From positions 3,162,001-3,226,000 of the forward strand of contig OY776214.1 of assembly GCA_963675425.1 (NCBI GenBank): 64,000 nucleotides of DNA, written 5' to 3'. Shown piece by piece: positions 43,572 through 53,085 of the stretch. The stretch is from Sporobacter sp963675425 (lineage in GTDB: Bacteria > Bacillota > Clostridia > Oscillospirales > Oscillospiraceae). The position numbers and the translations under genes were made by a program. Under the pieces are notes generated by a model. That model was not told the DNA's origin. It made no database searches and was given only the letters and a program-made list of their open reading frames with translations. Position 1 is the first letter of the stretch. Each line of letters opens with the position of its first letter.

Positions 43572-43684
43572 TATGGTAATAATAGCTAAACTTAATGTTC
43601 TCAGCACGTACATGAGCAAGGGCACACATGATAGAATTTGATGCATAACTCTGATGGCTGTCGGGAGGTGACAGCGTCCAATCG

Positions 43685-43718
43685 ACAGAATGAAATGTCA
43701 TATTCCATATCATTCTGT
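43685..43718. promoter_or_regulatory. Inverted repeat upstream of the first glycyl radical enzyme gene
   Basis: Arms of 12 bp (ACAGAATGAAAT at 43685-43696 and near-complement at 43707-43718, one mismatch) separated by 10 bases; spacing of one DNA turn between half-site centres fits a dimeric activator. About 100 bases before the start codon. Candidate PucR-type site. Confidence 0.55.
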
Positions 43719-43815
43719 AAGCCGTTCACGTTCGACAATAAGGCCCGATTTTCGCACCGACGATACTGCAAAATAAAATAGCGCGCAAGACTTGCGAGCA
43801 TACGGAGGTCTTTTT

Positions 43816-46263
43816 ATGTATCAAAAAGTGGCGGTCAGTCCGAGAATCCAGCGGATTCGGGACAAAAGGCGTGTGCATGACAGTGGCAACGTCATTTTAT
43901 GTGCCGAGCGTACGGATATATACACCCGATATTACAAGGCCCATGAGGCTGAGCTGGCGCCCCTCAAGCGTGCGGGCGCCTTGTACGCGTGGTGCTGTCA
44001 GCACGAGGTCCGTCTGGAGGAAGATGAAATCTTTGTGGCCAACCTCGGGCGGGATTGGCGCAGCGCGCATCCCTATGTCGAGTGGGGCGCCGGCTGGCTG
44101 GAGCAGGCGCTGAAGCTGCCCGAGAAGGACTTTATCCGCGCGTGGCAGTCCCCGGGAGCGTATGCGTACATATCGCCGGAGGACCGGATTGTTTTTGAGG
44201 ATGCCGTTTCTTATTGGCGTGACCGGACGATCCAGGCGCATGTTTTATCCGTTCTACCCGATGAGATATGGGCGCTCAAGGGCGACAACTGCACGACCTT
44301 CGGCAACCGGGCGAAAATGTTTACGGCGAATATGCCCCAGGGTCACTACTGTCCCAATTACCGCAAGGTCATCGATATTGGCTGGGGCGGCATTATTCGT
44401 GAAGCGCAGACTCGTATGGACACCGTGGGAGGCCGTGCCTACGGCGCGGACAATAAGCGCTTTACAACCTGGCGCTCGATCAAACGGGTGGCTGAGGGTG
44501 CGAAAATTCTCACAGAGCATTACGCCGAGCTCGTTGCCGCGCAGGCCAAAAAAGCCCGCGGCAATAGGCAAGCGGAGCTTTATAAAATGGTGGACAGCCT
44601 GAGCTGGATCGCGGATAACCCGGCTCGTACGTATTGGGAATCCCTGCAGATGATCCTGATCTACGAGCTGCTTTTACATACGGACGGCCAGGCGCACGGT
44701 ATCACACTCGGACGGCTTGACCAGTACTGCGGCCATTTTCTTGAAAGGGAACTGGCGGAGGGCACGATTACGCGGGAGGAAGCACAGGAGATGGCCGACG
44801 CTTTTATCCTCAAGCTGGGCGACTACTTTGTGATGTTTTACGCGCCGCTCGGCACAGACCCGAACGAAAAAAAAGTATACCACTATGAGTGCGGCGGCCA
44901 TCATTTTACGGTCGGCGGGCAAACGAAGGACGGACAGGACGCGACAAATACGCTCACGCTCCTGTTCCTTCAAACATACGCGCGGCTTTACCTCACAATT
45001 CCATCGCTTTCCGTGCGTATACATAAATATACGCCGTACGAGGTATGGGAGCACGCCGTTGAATCCTCGAAAATTGCCGGCGGGATGCCGACGTTTGAAA
45101 ACGATGAGATCATCATCCCGGCGCTCATGGAGCGCGGTATGTCCTATGAGGACGCCAACGATTACTGCATCATCGGCTGCGTTGAGCCGGCCGGCTGCGG
45201 CAATGAGTGGTCGGCCTGCGGCAGCAGCGGCGGCGAAAGCTTCAGTAATCTCGTCGGTATCATGAACATGGCCATACATAACGGCGTTAACCCCAAAACC
45301 GGCTGCGCGGCCGGTGTTAAAACCGGTTATCTCTACGACTATAAGTCTTTCGATGAATTTAAGGAAGCGTTCTTAAAGCAGCTTAAATACTTTTTAGACT
45401 GGCACATTTCGTTTGTTAACTTCTATGAACTGGCTTACGGGCAGTTTTTCCCGTGTGTGAGCGCGACGGCGACGATTGACGGCTGCATGGAAAGCGGTCT
45501 GGACGTTTTGGAGGGCGGCGCGAAATATAACTCCACCGGCTTTACGGCGCTTGGCGTCGGCAATGTTGCCGATAGTATGATGACCATCAAAAAGCTCGTG
45601 TTTGACGAGAAGCGAATAACGGCGCATACGCTTTATGACGCGCTCGTCAATAACTGGGAGGGCTTTGAGGCACTTCGACAGACCATCATCCATGAGGTGC
45701 CGCACTACGGCAATAACATTAGAGAGGTTGACGAGCTGGGTGTATTTGCCTTGGGCGCGTATGCCGACCATATGATGGGCGCGCGCGGCCCGCGGGGTAA
45801 GTGGCGCGGCGGCACGTTTACGGTGACGACGCATCTGGAATTCGGGAACGTCACGATAGCAACCCCCGACGGACGCGCCGACGGCGACCCGCTGGCCGAG
45901 GCAATCTCGCCGCGGCAGGGCTTTGATAAAAACGGCCCGACGGCTTATATGCTCTCGGCTTCAAAGCTGCCGCACTACAAGCTCGGCAACGGCGATATGC
46001 TCAATATCCGATTTTCGCCAACGGCCGTGCGCGGTGCGGACGGGACAAAAAAGCTTTCCGATCTCATCGGCGCCTACTTTGATGAAGGCGGCATGCAGGT
46101 CCAGTTTAACGTCGTCGGCACAGACACGCTTTACGACGCACAGAAAAACCCGGATAAGTACAGCGATCTGATTGTGCGCATCGCGGGCTTTTCAGTGTAC
46201 TTTGTTGAGGTGCCCAAGCCGCTTCAGGACGACTTTATTACACGCACGGAGCATCTGGCATAA
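43816..46263 (+). CDS. Glycyl radical enzyme, PFL/glycerol-dehydratase-like, copy 1
   Basis: 815 residues from the ATG at 43816 (GGAGGT 7 bases upstream; an ATG at 43792 lacks RBS). Active-site Cys455 and Glu457 in IIGCVEP, and the glycyl radical site at Gly791 in VRIAGFSVYF near the C-terminus. It needs a radical SAM activase, which is not in the window. The GCVEP loop is typical of dehydratases and lyases such as glycerol, choline and hydroxyproline GREs, so it likely breaks a C-O, C-N or C-C bond. First gene of an operon with a flavoprotein and sugar-type importer. Confidence 0.9.
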   Translation: MYQKVAVSPRIQRIRDKRRVHDSGNVILCAERTDIYTRYYKAHEAELAPLKRAGALYAWCCQHEVRLEEDEIFVANLGRDWRSAHPYVEWGAGWLEQALKLPEKDFIRAWQSPGAYAYISPEDRIVFEDAVSYWRDRTIQAHVLSVLPDEIWALKGDNCTTFGNRAKMFTANMPQGHYCPNYRKVIDIGWGGIIREAQTRMDTVGGRAYGADNKRFTTWRSIKRVAEGAKILTEHYAELVAAQAKKARGNRQAELYKMVDSLSWIADNPARTYWESLQMILIYELLLHTDGQAHGITLGRLDQYCGHFLERELAEGTITREEAQEMADAFILKLGDYFVMFYAPLGTDPNEKKVYHYECGGHHFTVGGQTKDGQDATNTLTLLFLQTYARLYLTIPSLSVRIHKYTPYEVWEHAVESSKIAGGMPTFENDEIIIPALMERGMSYEDANDYCIIGCVEPAGCGNEWSACGSSGGESFSNLVGIMNMAIHNGVNPKTGCAAGVKTGYLYDYKSFDEFKEAFLKQLKYFLDWHISFVNFYELAYGQFFPCVSATATIDGCMESGLDVLEGGAKYNSTGFTALGVGNVADSMMTIKKLVFDEKRITAHTLYDALVNNWEGFEALRQTIIHEVPHYGNNIREVDELGVFALGAYADHMMGARGPRGKWRGGTFTVTTHLEFGNVTIATPDGRADGDPLAEAISPRQGFDKNGPTAYMLSASKLPHYKLGNGDMLNIRFSPTAVRGADGTKKLSDLIGAYFDEGGMQVQFNVVGTDTLYDAQKNPDKYSDLIVRIAGFSVYFVEVPKPLQDDFITRTEHLA

Positions 46264-46297
46264 ACGCTTAAAGCGTTGGAGATAAGGAGCTGTGTCA

Positions 46298-47860
46298 ATG
46301 GAGTATTTATTCAACGAGGAAAATCTGAGTTATCCGGAGGTGAAGGTCCGGCACGCATGGGATGCGCCGCCTGCGCCGATCCCCAACGGCGATATCGGCG
46401 AGACGATCACATCTGACGTTGTCATTGTCGGCGGCGGAATATCGGGGCTGGCTACGGCCGCCAGATGCGCGCAGCTGGGACTTAAATGCGTCGTGCTGGA
46501 GAAATTCCGGGGGCTTGTCGCCCACGGGGCGCATATTGCGTCGGTTGGCTCAAAGCTCCAGCGGGAAAACGGCGTCATCATAGATAAAAAGCAGTTTGCG
46601 CGGGACTGGATGCGCATCTGCGGCAGCCGCGTCGACGAAAATCTCCTGTGGCTTTTTATTAATCGCAGTGAAGAAGCCTTTGAATGGCTGTTGGAATGCG
46701 GCGGAGACGAGGTGAAGGCCGTCCTGTTCGGCGGTAATTACAGAGGGCCGGATTTCACCGAATATGCGGGCACGCATTTTTTGATGCGAGCGGAAGGCAG
46801 CAAGTATAAACATATGGGCGCGCTTCTCATTTGCGAGATCATGGAGGACGTGGCTGTAACCGGCGGCAGCGAAATCATCCGCAATACGCGCGTGGAGCAG
46901 CTGGAGAAAACAGATACCCGCGTGACGGCAGCCATTGCCAAAGGTCCGGATGGAATTTACAGACGGTATAGGGCTACACGCGGCGTTGTACTGGCGACGG
47001 GGGACATTGGCGGCGATGCGGATATGCTCGCGGCGTATTCGCCGCTCGGGCTCGCGCCGGCGAAAAACGGCTATTACCCGCCAGGCCTCAATACGGGAGA
47101 CGGCCATAAAATGGGCTATTGGGCCGGCGGCGCTTTTGAAAACGCGCCCTGGGCGCTGTCGCTGCATTTGATTGCCTACGCGTATTACTGCTTCTTTTTC
47201 CTGCACGTTAATCGCCAGGGCAATCGATTTATGAACGAGGATACCTGGATTCAGGCCAAAGCCATCCGCTGCCTGATGCAGCCTCATGGCGACTGGGCCT
47301 TTACAATATTTGATTCGAAATGGTACGACGAATGCGCGAAGCTGGCCCAGTACGGCGGCGGCCAGTTTGTAGATTCGCTGGGCGCTGTGTACGGCCGCCC
47401 CTGGACCGAAAATAACGACACGCAGAAAACCATTGAAAACTATATCGCCAACGGATTGTGCGCCCGGTGCGACACGCTTGAGGAGCTGGCAGAAAAAATT
47501 GACGTGCCGGCAAACAATCTGGTGAAAAGCGTGGTGCGTTATAACGACATGTATGATCTGGGTGAGGACTTGGACTACGGCAAACGCGCCAATCTCCTCA
47601 CGCGGATAGACAAACCGCCGTATTACGCGCTCAAATGGGGCCCCGCACTGCTTAATGTTTTCGGCGGGCTTCTCATCGATACGAAAATGCGTGTGCTGAA
47701 TAAAGACCGCGAGCCGGTGCCTGGCCTTTTTGCTGTCGGTAACGTTTCCGGCGGCTTTTACGGCGTTGATTACCCGCTGCTATTAAGCGGCAACAGCCAC
47801 GGGCGGGCTCTCACATGGGCACGCTCGGCGGCTGAGACGCTCAAAGACGGCGGGGCATAA
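46298..47860 (+). CDS. FAD-dependent reductase, fumarate-reductase-like (FAD_binding_2)
   Basis: 520 residues, ATG at 46298 after AAGGAG. Rossmann FAD site VVIVGGGISGLATAARCAQLG at about 47-67, ending in a GYGG-like NVSGGFYGVDYPLLLSGNSHGRAL region that contacts FAD. Similar flavoproteins reduce enoates or related double bonds. No Tat signal and no heme motifs are visible. Placed between the GRE and the importer, it probably handles the product or an intermediate of that path. Confidence 0.86.
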   Translation: MEYLFNEENLSYPEVKVRHAWDAPPAPIPNGDIGETITSDVVIVGGGISGLATAARCAQLGLKCVVLEKFRGLVAHGAHIASVGSKLQRENGVIIDKKQFARDWMRICGSRVDENLLWLFINRSEEAFEWLLECGGDEVKAVLFGGNYRGPDFTEYAGTHFLMRAEGSKYKHMGALLICEIMEDVAVTGGSEIIRNTRVEQLEKTDTRVTAAIAKGPDGIYRRYRATRGVVLATGDIGGDADMLAAYSPLGLAPAKNGYYPPGLNTGDGHKMGYWAGGAFENAPWALSLHLIAYAYYCFFFLHVNRQGNRFMNEDTWIQAKAIRCLMQPHGDWAFTIFDSKWYDECAKLAQYGGGQFVDSLGAVYGRPWTENNDTQKTIENYIANGLCARCDTLEELAEKIDVPANNLVKSVVRYNDMYDLGEDLDYGKRANLLTRIDKPPYYALKWGPALLNVFGGLLIDTKMRVLNKDREPVPGLFAVGNVSGGFYGVDYPLLLSGNSHGRALTWARSAAETLKDGGA

Positions 47861-47921
47861 CCATGGCGTTTCTTATCAGGAGGTAATTTAAAACCCTAAA
47901 CAACAAGAGGGAGGAACTTGA

Positions 47922-48932
47922 ATGGATAAGGTAACCAGAACGTCGTTTCTTAAAAGAACGATTCGCTCCAAGGCGTTTACCCTCATCATTCTGCTTGTGA
48001 TGCTGATCGTACTGTTTACGATTCTGGCAGGACTCAACGACGCCGTTTTCTTCAGCAGCCGTACCTTCGTCAGCATTCTGCAGGACCTGGCTGTGCCCGC
48101 CTTTCTGGCTATCGGCGCAGGCTGTCTTATCGTCTCCGGCGCGATCGACCTGTCACAGTCATCCGTCGGTGCGATGACGGGCGTTTTTGTGGCCATCGGC
48201 ATCAGCTGGTGGAATCTGCCGTGGTTTGTGGCGCTGCTGGTAGCTTTGGTCGCATCGGCCTGCATCGGGCTCATCAATGCTGTCATTATTAATGAGCTGC
48301 ATATGGCGCCCTTCATCGCCACCATCGCCATGTCTGCTGTCATTAAGGCCATCATGATGCTGATCAGCACCGATAACATCGGCGTGCTGCAGAGTGTTAT
48401 TAATTTTGACGATCCGGCTATCAATGTCATTGGTACCTATGCGATCGGCAAAATCCCGGCAACCGTTATACTTATGGTCATCGCCTTCATTGTCTACGGT
48501 CTGATGCTTTCACGCTCGCAGCTGGGAAAAAGCATCTATATGATCGGCGGAAACCGGGCTGCGGCGCGCCTTTCCGGCATCAATTCAAAAAAAATATCCT
48601 ACTTCCTGTTTATAAACTGTTCCTTTTTGGGCGGGTTATCCGGCCTGATCTATACAACGCGGTCCAAGCAGGGGAGCCTTTTAGCACTCCAGAGCGATCA
48701 GTTTACAGGCCTGACGGCCGCCATCCTCGGCGGCATCTCATTTGCCGGTGGGTCGGGCGGCATGGGCGGCGCTTTCGTCGGCCTGCTTGTTATCAAAACC
48801 TTCAACAAGGGCATGATGATCTGCGGCTCCAGCACGTATCTTACGTCGGTGTTGTCGGGTGCGCTGCTGCTCGCGGCGCTCACGCTCGACTATATGAGCC
48901 AGAGAAGACAGCGCAAACGCGTCGGCGCTTAG
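47922..48932 (+). CDS. Ribose-type ABC importer permease (RbsC-like), 1
   Basis: 336 residues, about nine membrane segments. Contains the family signature region GNRAAARLSGINSKKISYFLF. GGAGG 11 bases before ATG. First of two permeases for a carbohydrate or polyol type importer. Confidence 0.92.
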   Translation: MDKVTRTSFLKRTIRSKAFTLIILLVMLIVLFTILAGLNDAVFFSSRTFVSILQDLAVPAFLAIGAGCLIVSGAIDLSQSSVGAMTGVFVAIGISWWNLPWFVALLVALVASACIGLINAVIINELHMAPFIATIAMSAVIKAIMMLISTDNIGVLQSVINFDDPAINVIGTYAIGKIPATVILMVIAFIVYGLMLSRSQLGKSIYMIGGNRAAARLSGINSKKISYFLFINCSFLGGLSGLIYTTRSKQGSLLALQSDQFTGLTAAILGGISFAGGSGGMGGAFVGLLVIKTFNKGMMICGSSTYLTSVLSGALLLAALTLDYMSQRRQRKRVGA

Positions 48933-48950
48933 GGAATGAATGGAGAAAGG

Positions 48951-50498
48951 ATGGCCGGATCTATGCAGCAAACAGAAAATAATACGGTAAACAGCGAAAT
49001 CCGTTTAAATGATCAATATCTGGAGTTTGTCGGAATCGAGAAGGCATTTCCGGGCGTCAAGGCTCTTGACGATATCAGCTTCCGCGCCGACGGCGGCAAG
49101 GTGCTCGCGCTGCTGGGCGAAAACGGGGCGGGCAAATCGACGCTTTTGAAGATCATGAGCGGTGACCTGAGGGCCGACGAGGGGAGGATCATTCTTAACG
49201 GCGAGACACTGTCCATGGCGTCGCCGAATCAGGCGATTAAAGCTGGAATCAGCGTCATCTATCAGGAACGCCAGCTTATCCCGACAATGAGTGTTATGGA
49301 GAATATATTCATCGGCGCGCTGCCAATCAAAGTGGGCTTGGTAAATTATGCAAAGCTCAAGGCTGATACGCAGGAGATCATTGATAAATTTGGCCTCCCG
49401 ATCGACCCGGAAGCGCCCGTGATGACGTTGTCCATCGCTCATCAGCAAATGGTAGAGATTATGAAGGCTTACCGGCGCGACTCAAAGGTCATCGCTTTTG
49501 ACGAACCGACAGCGCCCATGACGGATACGGAAATTGAGATTCTTTTTGACCTGATCCGCCAGCTTAAGAAGGCGGGAAAAATCGTCCTCTATGTGTCTCA
49601 CCGTATGAAGGAGATATTCCAGGTCACGGACGAAATCGTTGTGTTAAAAGACGGGCGCCTCGTCAAGACGCTTAACACGGCTCTGACAAACGAACAGGAG
49701 CTTATCGCCGCGATGGTTGGCCGGGATATCGGCGATACATATGCCAATCTCAGCCGTAACGATACGTTTGGCGACGTGCTGCTGGAAGTCAGCAATATGA
49801 CGACATACGCCGTGCACGATATAAGCTTTTCGCTGCATCAGGGCGAAGTGCTAGGCTTTGCCGGACTCGTCGGCGCCGGCCGCACAGAGGTTGTGCGCGC
49901 ACTGTTCGGCGCGGACGAGGTTCTTTCCGGCGAGATCAAACTGGAAGGACAATGCGTCAAATTCGATACCCCGCGCGAAGCCATAAATGCCGGCATCGCG
50001 CTGTGCCCGGAGGATCGGAAGGAGCAGGGACTTGTGCTGTGGTCCTCCGTTCGTGACAATATCTGCATGCCGGTCCTGAAAAAGCTTAAGAAATGGTTGT
50101 TTCTGGACTTGAAAGCAGAAGATGAGCTGACATTGAGCGCCATCAAGAAATATAACATTAAAACGCCAACCTTTGATAAATCGGTGCTGGAGCTGTCGGG
50201 CGGCAATCAGCAGAAGGTCATCCTCGGGCGGTGGACGTCCGAAAAAATGATCACCAAGCTTCTCATATTGGATGAGCCGACAAAAGGTATTGACGTCGGT
50301 ACAAAAGCTGAGATTTATCAGATGGTCTGCGATTTTGCCAAGCTGGGGATTGGTGTGATCTTCATATCATCGGAGCTGACTGAAGTCATTAACGTGGCCG
50401 ACACGATCATCGTTATGCATAACGGACATATAACAGGCACGGTAAAGCGCGAAGACGCCACAGAAGAAAACGTTCTGGCAATGGCCATGCTGGATTAG
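48951..50498 (+). CDS. Ribose-type ABC importer ATPase (RbsA-like), two-domain
   Basis: 515 residues, ATG at 48951 with GGAG 5 bases upstream. Two ABC domains. Domain 1: Walker A GENGAGKSTLLK, Walker B KVIAFDEPT; the usual LSGG motif is replaced by LSIAHQQM. Domain 2: the Walker A-like loop GLVGAGRTEVVR, LSGGNQQKVILG signature and LLILDEPTKGIDVG. Drives uptake with the two permeases. Confidence 0.92.
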   Translation: MAGSMQQTENNTVNSEIRLNDQYLEFVGIEKAFPGVKALDDISFRADGGKVLALLGENGAGKSTLLKIMSGDLRADEGRIILNGETLSMASPNQAIKAGISVIYQERQLIPTMSVMENIFIGALPIKVGLVNYAKLKADTQEIIDKFGLPIDPEAPVMTLSIAHQQMVEIMKAYRRDSKVIAFDEPTAPMTDTEIEILFDLIRQLKKAGKIVLYVSHRMKEIFQVTDEIVVLKDGRLVKTLNTALTNEQELIAAMVGRDIGDTYANLSRNDTFGDVLLEVSNMTTYAVHDISFSLHQGEVLGFAGLVGAGRTEVVRALFGADEVLSGEIKLEGQCVKFDTPREAINAGIALCPEDRKEQGLVLWSSVRDNICMPVLKKLKKWLFLDLKAEDELTLSAIKKYNIKTPTFDKSVLELSGGNQQKVILGRWTSEKMITKLLILDEPTKGIDVGTKAEIYQMVCDFAKLGIGVIFISSELTEVINVADTIIVMHNGHITGTVKREDATEENVLAMAMLD

Positions 50499-50513
50499 GG
50501 GGGGGAGTAAGAG

Positions 50514-51530
50514 ATGGAAAAAAAATCAGTACTTAAAAAGTTTCTGCAGAGTAAATCCCTATTTCTCATTGTGCTCATACTGATTGTGCTGGCCATTACA
50601 TATGTTGTCGAGCCGGGTTCATTTACTAAAGGCAACGCGCAGCAGATTATGTCGCTTCTCTGCTATCTCGGCATTATCGGCGTCGGCGTGGCATGCCTTC
50701 TGATGTGCGGCGGCATTGACCTGGCGACGTCCGCGCACGCGACGTTTGCCATGCTGGTTTTTGCGCAGATCCTCCAGTGGGGTCCAAACCTGCCGTGGTT
50801 TGTCGCGGCGATGGCCGCTATGGCTTTTGGGGCGATTGCCGGTGTTATCAATGCGTTTTTAGCCCAGGGACTGCGTTTGATGCCGTTTATCGCCACTATT
50901 GGTATGTCGTCAATCTGGAACGGACTGGCTAAGTGGTATACCCGCGGCAACACCATTCCCATTCGCAATGAGAGCTTTTCAAAAATCAGCTCAGCCTGCA
51001 TTGGAAATTCGCCGATACCGTGGATGTTCGTCTTCGTTATCGCCGTTGTTATTATCTACAGCGTGGTTCTCAAGCGTACGCGATTCGGCCGAAGCATTCT
51101 GATGGTAGGCGGTAATCCGACGGCGGCACGGCTGGCCGGCCTGAACCCTGATAAAATTAAAAGCTTGCTGTTTGTCAATAACGGTGTTTTGGCCACAGTA
51201 GGCGGACTGATCTGGGCATCGCAGCAGAAAATGTTCAGTCCGACGGGCCTGACAGCCGGTATGCCGGAGATTACGGCTTTAACGGCGGCTATTCTCGGCG
51301 GCGTATCGTTTATGGGGGGCTCAGGCAGCCTGGGAGGCGCTTTCTTCGGGGTCATGCTAATACAGGTGCTGTCCTACGCCTTGCAGTGCATGTATCTGCC
51401 CCTCTGGTTTATAACAATGGTCAATGGTTCACTGCTGCTCATCGCGCTTACCATAGACGCATTCGCATCCAGAAAACGGATGAAGGGGGCGGGTATGTCG
51501 GGTATGGCTATGCCCGGTATGTCCAGATAA
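50514..51530 (+). CDS. Ribose-type ABC importer permease (RbsC-like), 2
   Basis: 338 residues, about nine membrane segments, paralogue of the preceding permease (GNPTAARLAGLNPDKIKSLLF). RBS GGGGGGAG. Odd methionine/glycine-rich tail (GMSGMAMPGMS) that might bind metal or be disordered. Confidence 0.92.
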   Translation: MEKKSVLKKFLQSKSLFLIVLILIVLAITYVVEPGSFTKGNAQQIMSLLCYLGIIGVGVACLLMCGGIDLATSAHATFAMLVFAQILQWGPNLPWFVAAMAAMAFGAIAGVINAFLAQGLRLMPFIATIGMSSIWNGLAKWYTRGNTIPIRNESFSKISSACIGNSPIPWMFVFVIAVVIIYSVVLKRTRFGRSILMVGGNPTAARLAGLNPDKIKSLLFVNNGVLATVGGLIWASQQKMFSPTGLTAGMPEITALTAAILGGVSFMGGSGSLGGAFFGVMLIQVLSYALQCMYLPLWFITMVNGSLLLIALTIDAFASRKRMKGAGMSGMAMPGMSR

Positions 51531-51628
51531 GTAAGCCGGCTTAATATGTTTTCCTCCGCACCGACGTCAGCGGCGGGCGGGTGAAATAAGCACCTGGCAT
51601 CAACTTATATTAAGGGGGAAAATTCAAA

Positions 51629-52969
51629 GTGAAAAAAGCAATAGCAATTCTATTGGTGCTGCTTCTGGTAGCCACGCTGTTTGCCTGCGCGAAGGACAGC
51701 ACGTCCGGCTCATCACAGACGTCCGAAAAGCCATCATCCGGCACAAGCGCGACGGATAACGGCGGCAATGGCCCGAGCTTCCCGGCTGAAGCAGGATACT
51801 TTGACCCGAATTATGATTACACCCAGCATGACAAATACAAGGTCGGCTATCTCGTGGCACAGGCAAACTTTCTTTACGACGAGTTTGACAAGGCCTTTGC
51901 CGATTGGGCGGCCCGGATGAACATCAACTACACCGGTATGTGGGCGCCGTCAGCCAGCAATGCCGACGAGTATCTCAGCGGCTTGCAGACCTATATCGAT
52001 CAGGGCTACGACGGCCTGCTTTTAGACCCCGACTCCGCGCTTTACCCGCGCATCGTTGAATTGCTCAATGATAATCCTGAAGTGAAGTGGATGTCCTGTA
52101 TGTCCCAGGCAAGAAATTACTCCGGGGACAACCGGCTGTACGGGCCGAACGTCGGCTTCGACAATACATATTTCGGCGTGCAGTTTGCTGAAAAGCTGTT
52201 TCAGTGGAAAAAAGAGACCTGGCCGGATGTCCCGTGGGAAAAGGTCGGCTTTATTTCCCTGGACTTCTCTTTGTCCCCGCAGGTGCACGAGCGCGCGCTC
52301 GGCTCTGAAATGAGCTGGGCGGAGAAAAATCCAAGCTTCGGCGCGTATAACCCCGCTGTGGATGTTAACCCCAAAAACTACTGGATCGCAGACGTGGCTA
52401 CGGGTAACATGGACCAGACGACGGCCCAAAATCTGGCGACACAGATCCTTTCGAATCCCGGCGACATTGAAGTCTGGCTTATCGCCACAGCTGTTGACGA
52501 CTACTCTATGGGTGCGGCCAACGCGGCTGAGAATCTACACATAACCGATAAGGTCTGTACGGTCTGCTCCGGAGGTTCCAACCTTGTTGTACAAATGGAC
52601 AACGGGCAGGAAACCTCATGGCGATATGCGCTGTTTACAGCACAGTCCATTTATGCCGAACCGATCATCGGAGCGCTGTGGGCCTTCATGAGCGGCCAGT
52701 CCACGTTCGACACGCTGTGGCCGGATTGGGCTAACCCGGCTGATAAAGGCGATGTTACGGACGACAGCAGCAATGTCACAGAAGAGCATAACTATGCCTG
52801 CATGATGCTGCCGACACAGTGGATCGACAAGGAGAACTACAAGTCGTATCTTGAATGGACCGATTTATATGCGTATGGTTCTGAAAGTGACGGCCACTAC
52901 AATTACGATAAGGTCACGGATTTGAATCTGTATTCTGCGCGCTCGGATGTACCCGATTGGGCCAGCTGA
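51629..52969 (+). CDS. Ribose-type ABC substrate-binding lipoprotein
   Basis: 446 residues, GTG start after AGGGGGA. Lipobox LFACAK, Ser/Thr/Gly linker, then a periplasmic-binding-protein type 1 fold (YKVGYLVAQANFLYDEFDKAF). Longer than most RbsB proteins (about 300), with an aromatic-rich C-terminus (YLEWTDLYAYG), so the ligand may be larger than a simple pentose. Substrate unknown. Confidence 0.88.
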   Translation: MKKAIAILLVLLLVATLFACAKDSTSGSSQTSEKPSSGTSATDNGGNGPSFPAEAGYFDPNYDYTQHDKYKVGYLVAQANFLYDEFDKAFADWAARMNINYTGMWAPSASNADEYLSGLQTYIDQGYDGLLLDPDSALYPRIVELLNDNPEVKWMSCMSQARNYSGDNRLYGPNVGFDNTYFGVQFAEKLFQWKKETWPDVPWEKVGFISLDFSLSPQVHERALGSEMSWAEKNPSFGAYNPAVDVNPKNYWIADVATGNMDQTTAQNLATQILSNPGDIEVWLIATAVDDYSMGAANAAENLHITDKVCTVCSGGSNLVVQMDNGQETSWRYALFTAQSIYAEPIIGALWAFMSGQSTFDTLWPDWANPADKGDVTDDSSNVTEEHNYACMMLPTQWIDKENYKSYLEWTDLYAYGSESDGHYNYDKVTDLNLYSARSDVPDWAS

Positions 52970-53085
52970 CCCACATTGCCCGCAGCCTGTAGATATCTCA
53001 GGCGTTATGCGTAAAATGGCCGACTTTTTTGAGGAGGAATCATCCGCCGGCTGACCGGCGCGTATTGAACACGGAGGTTATACAG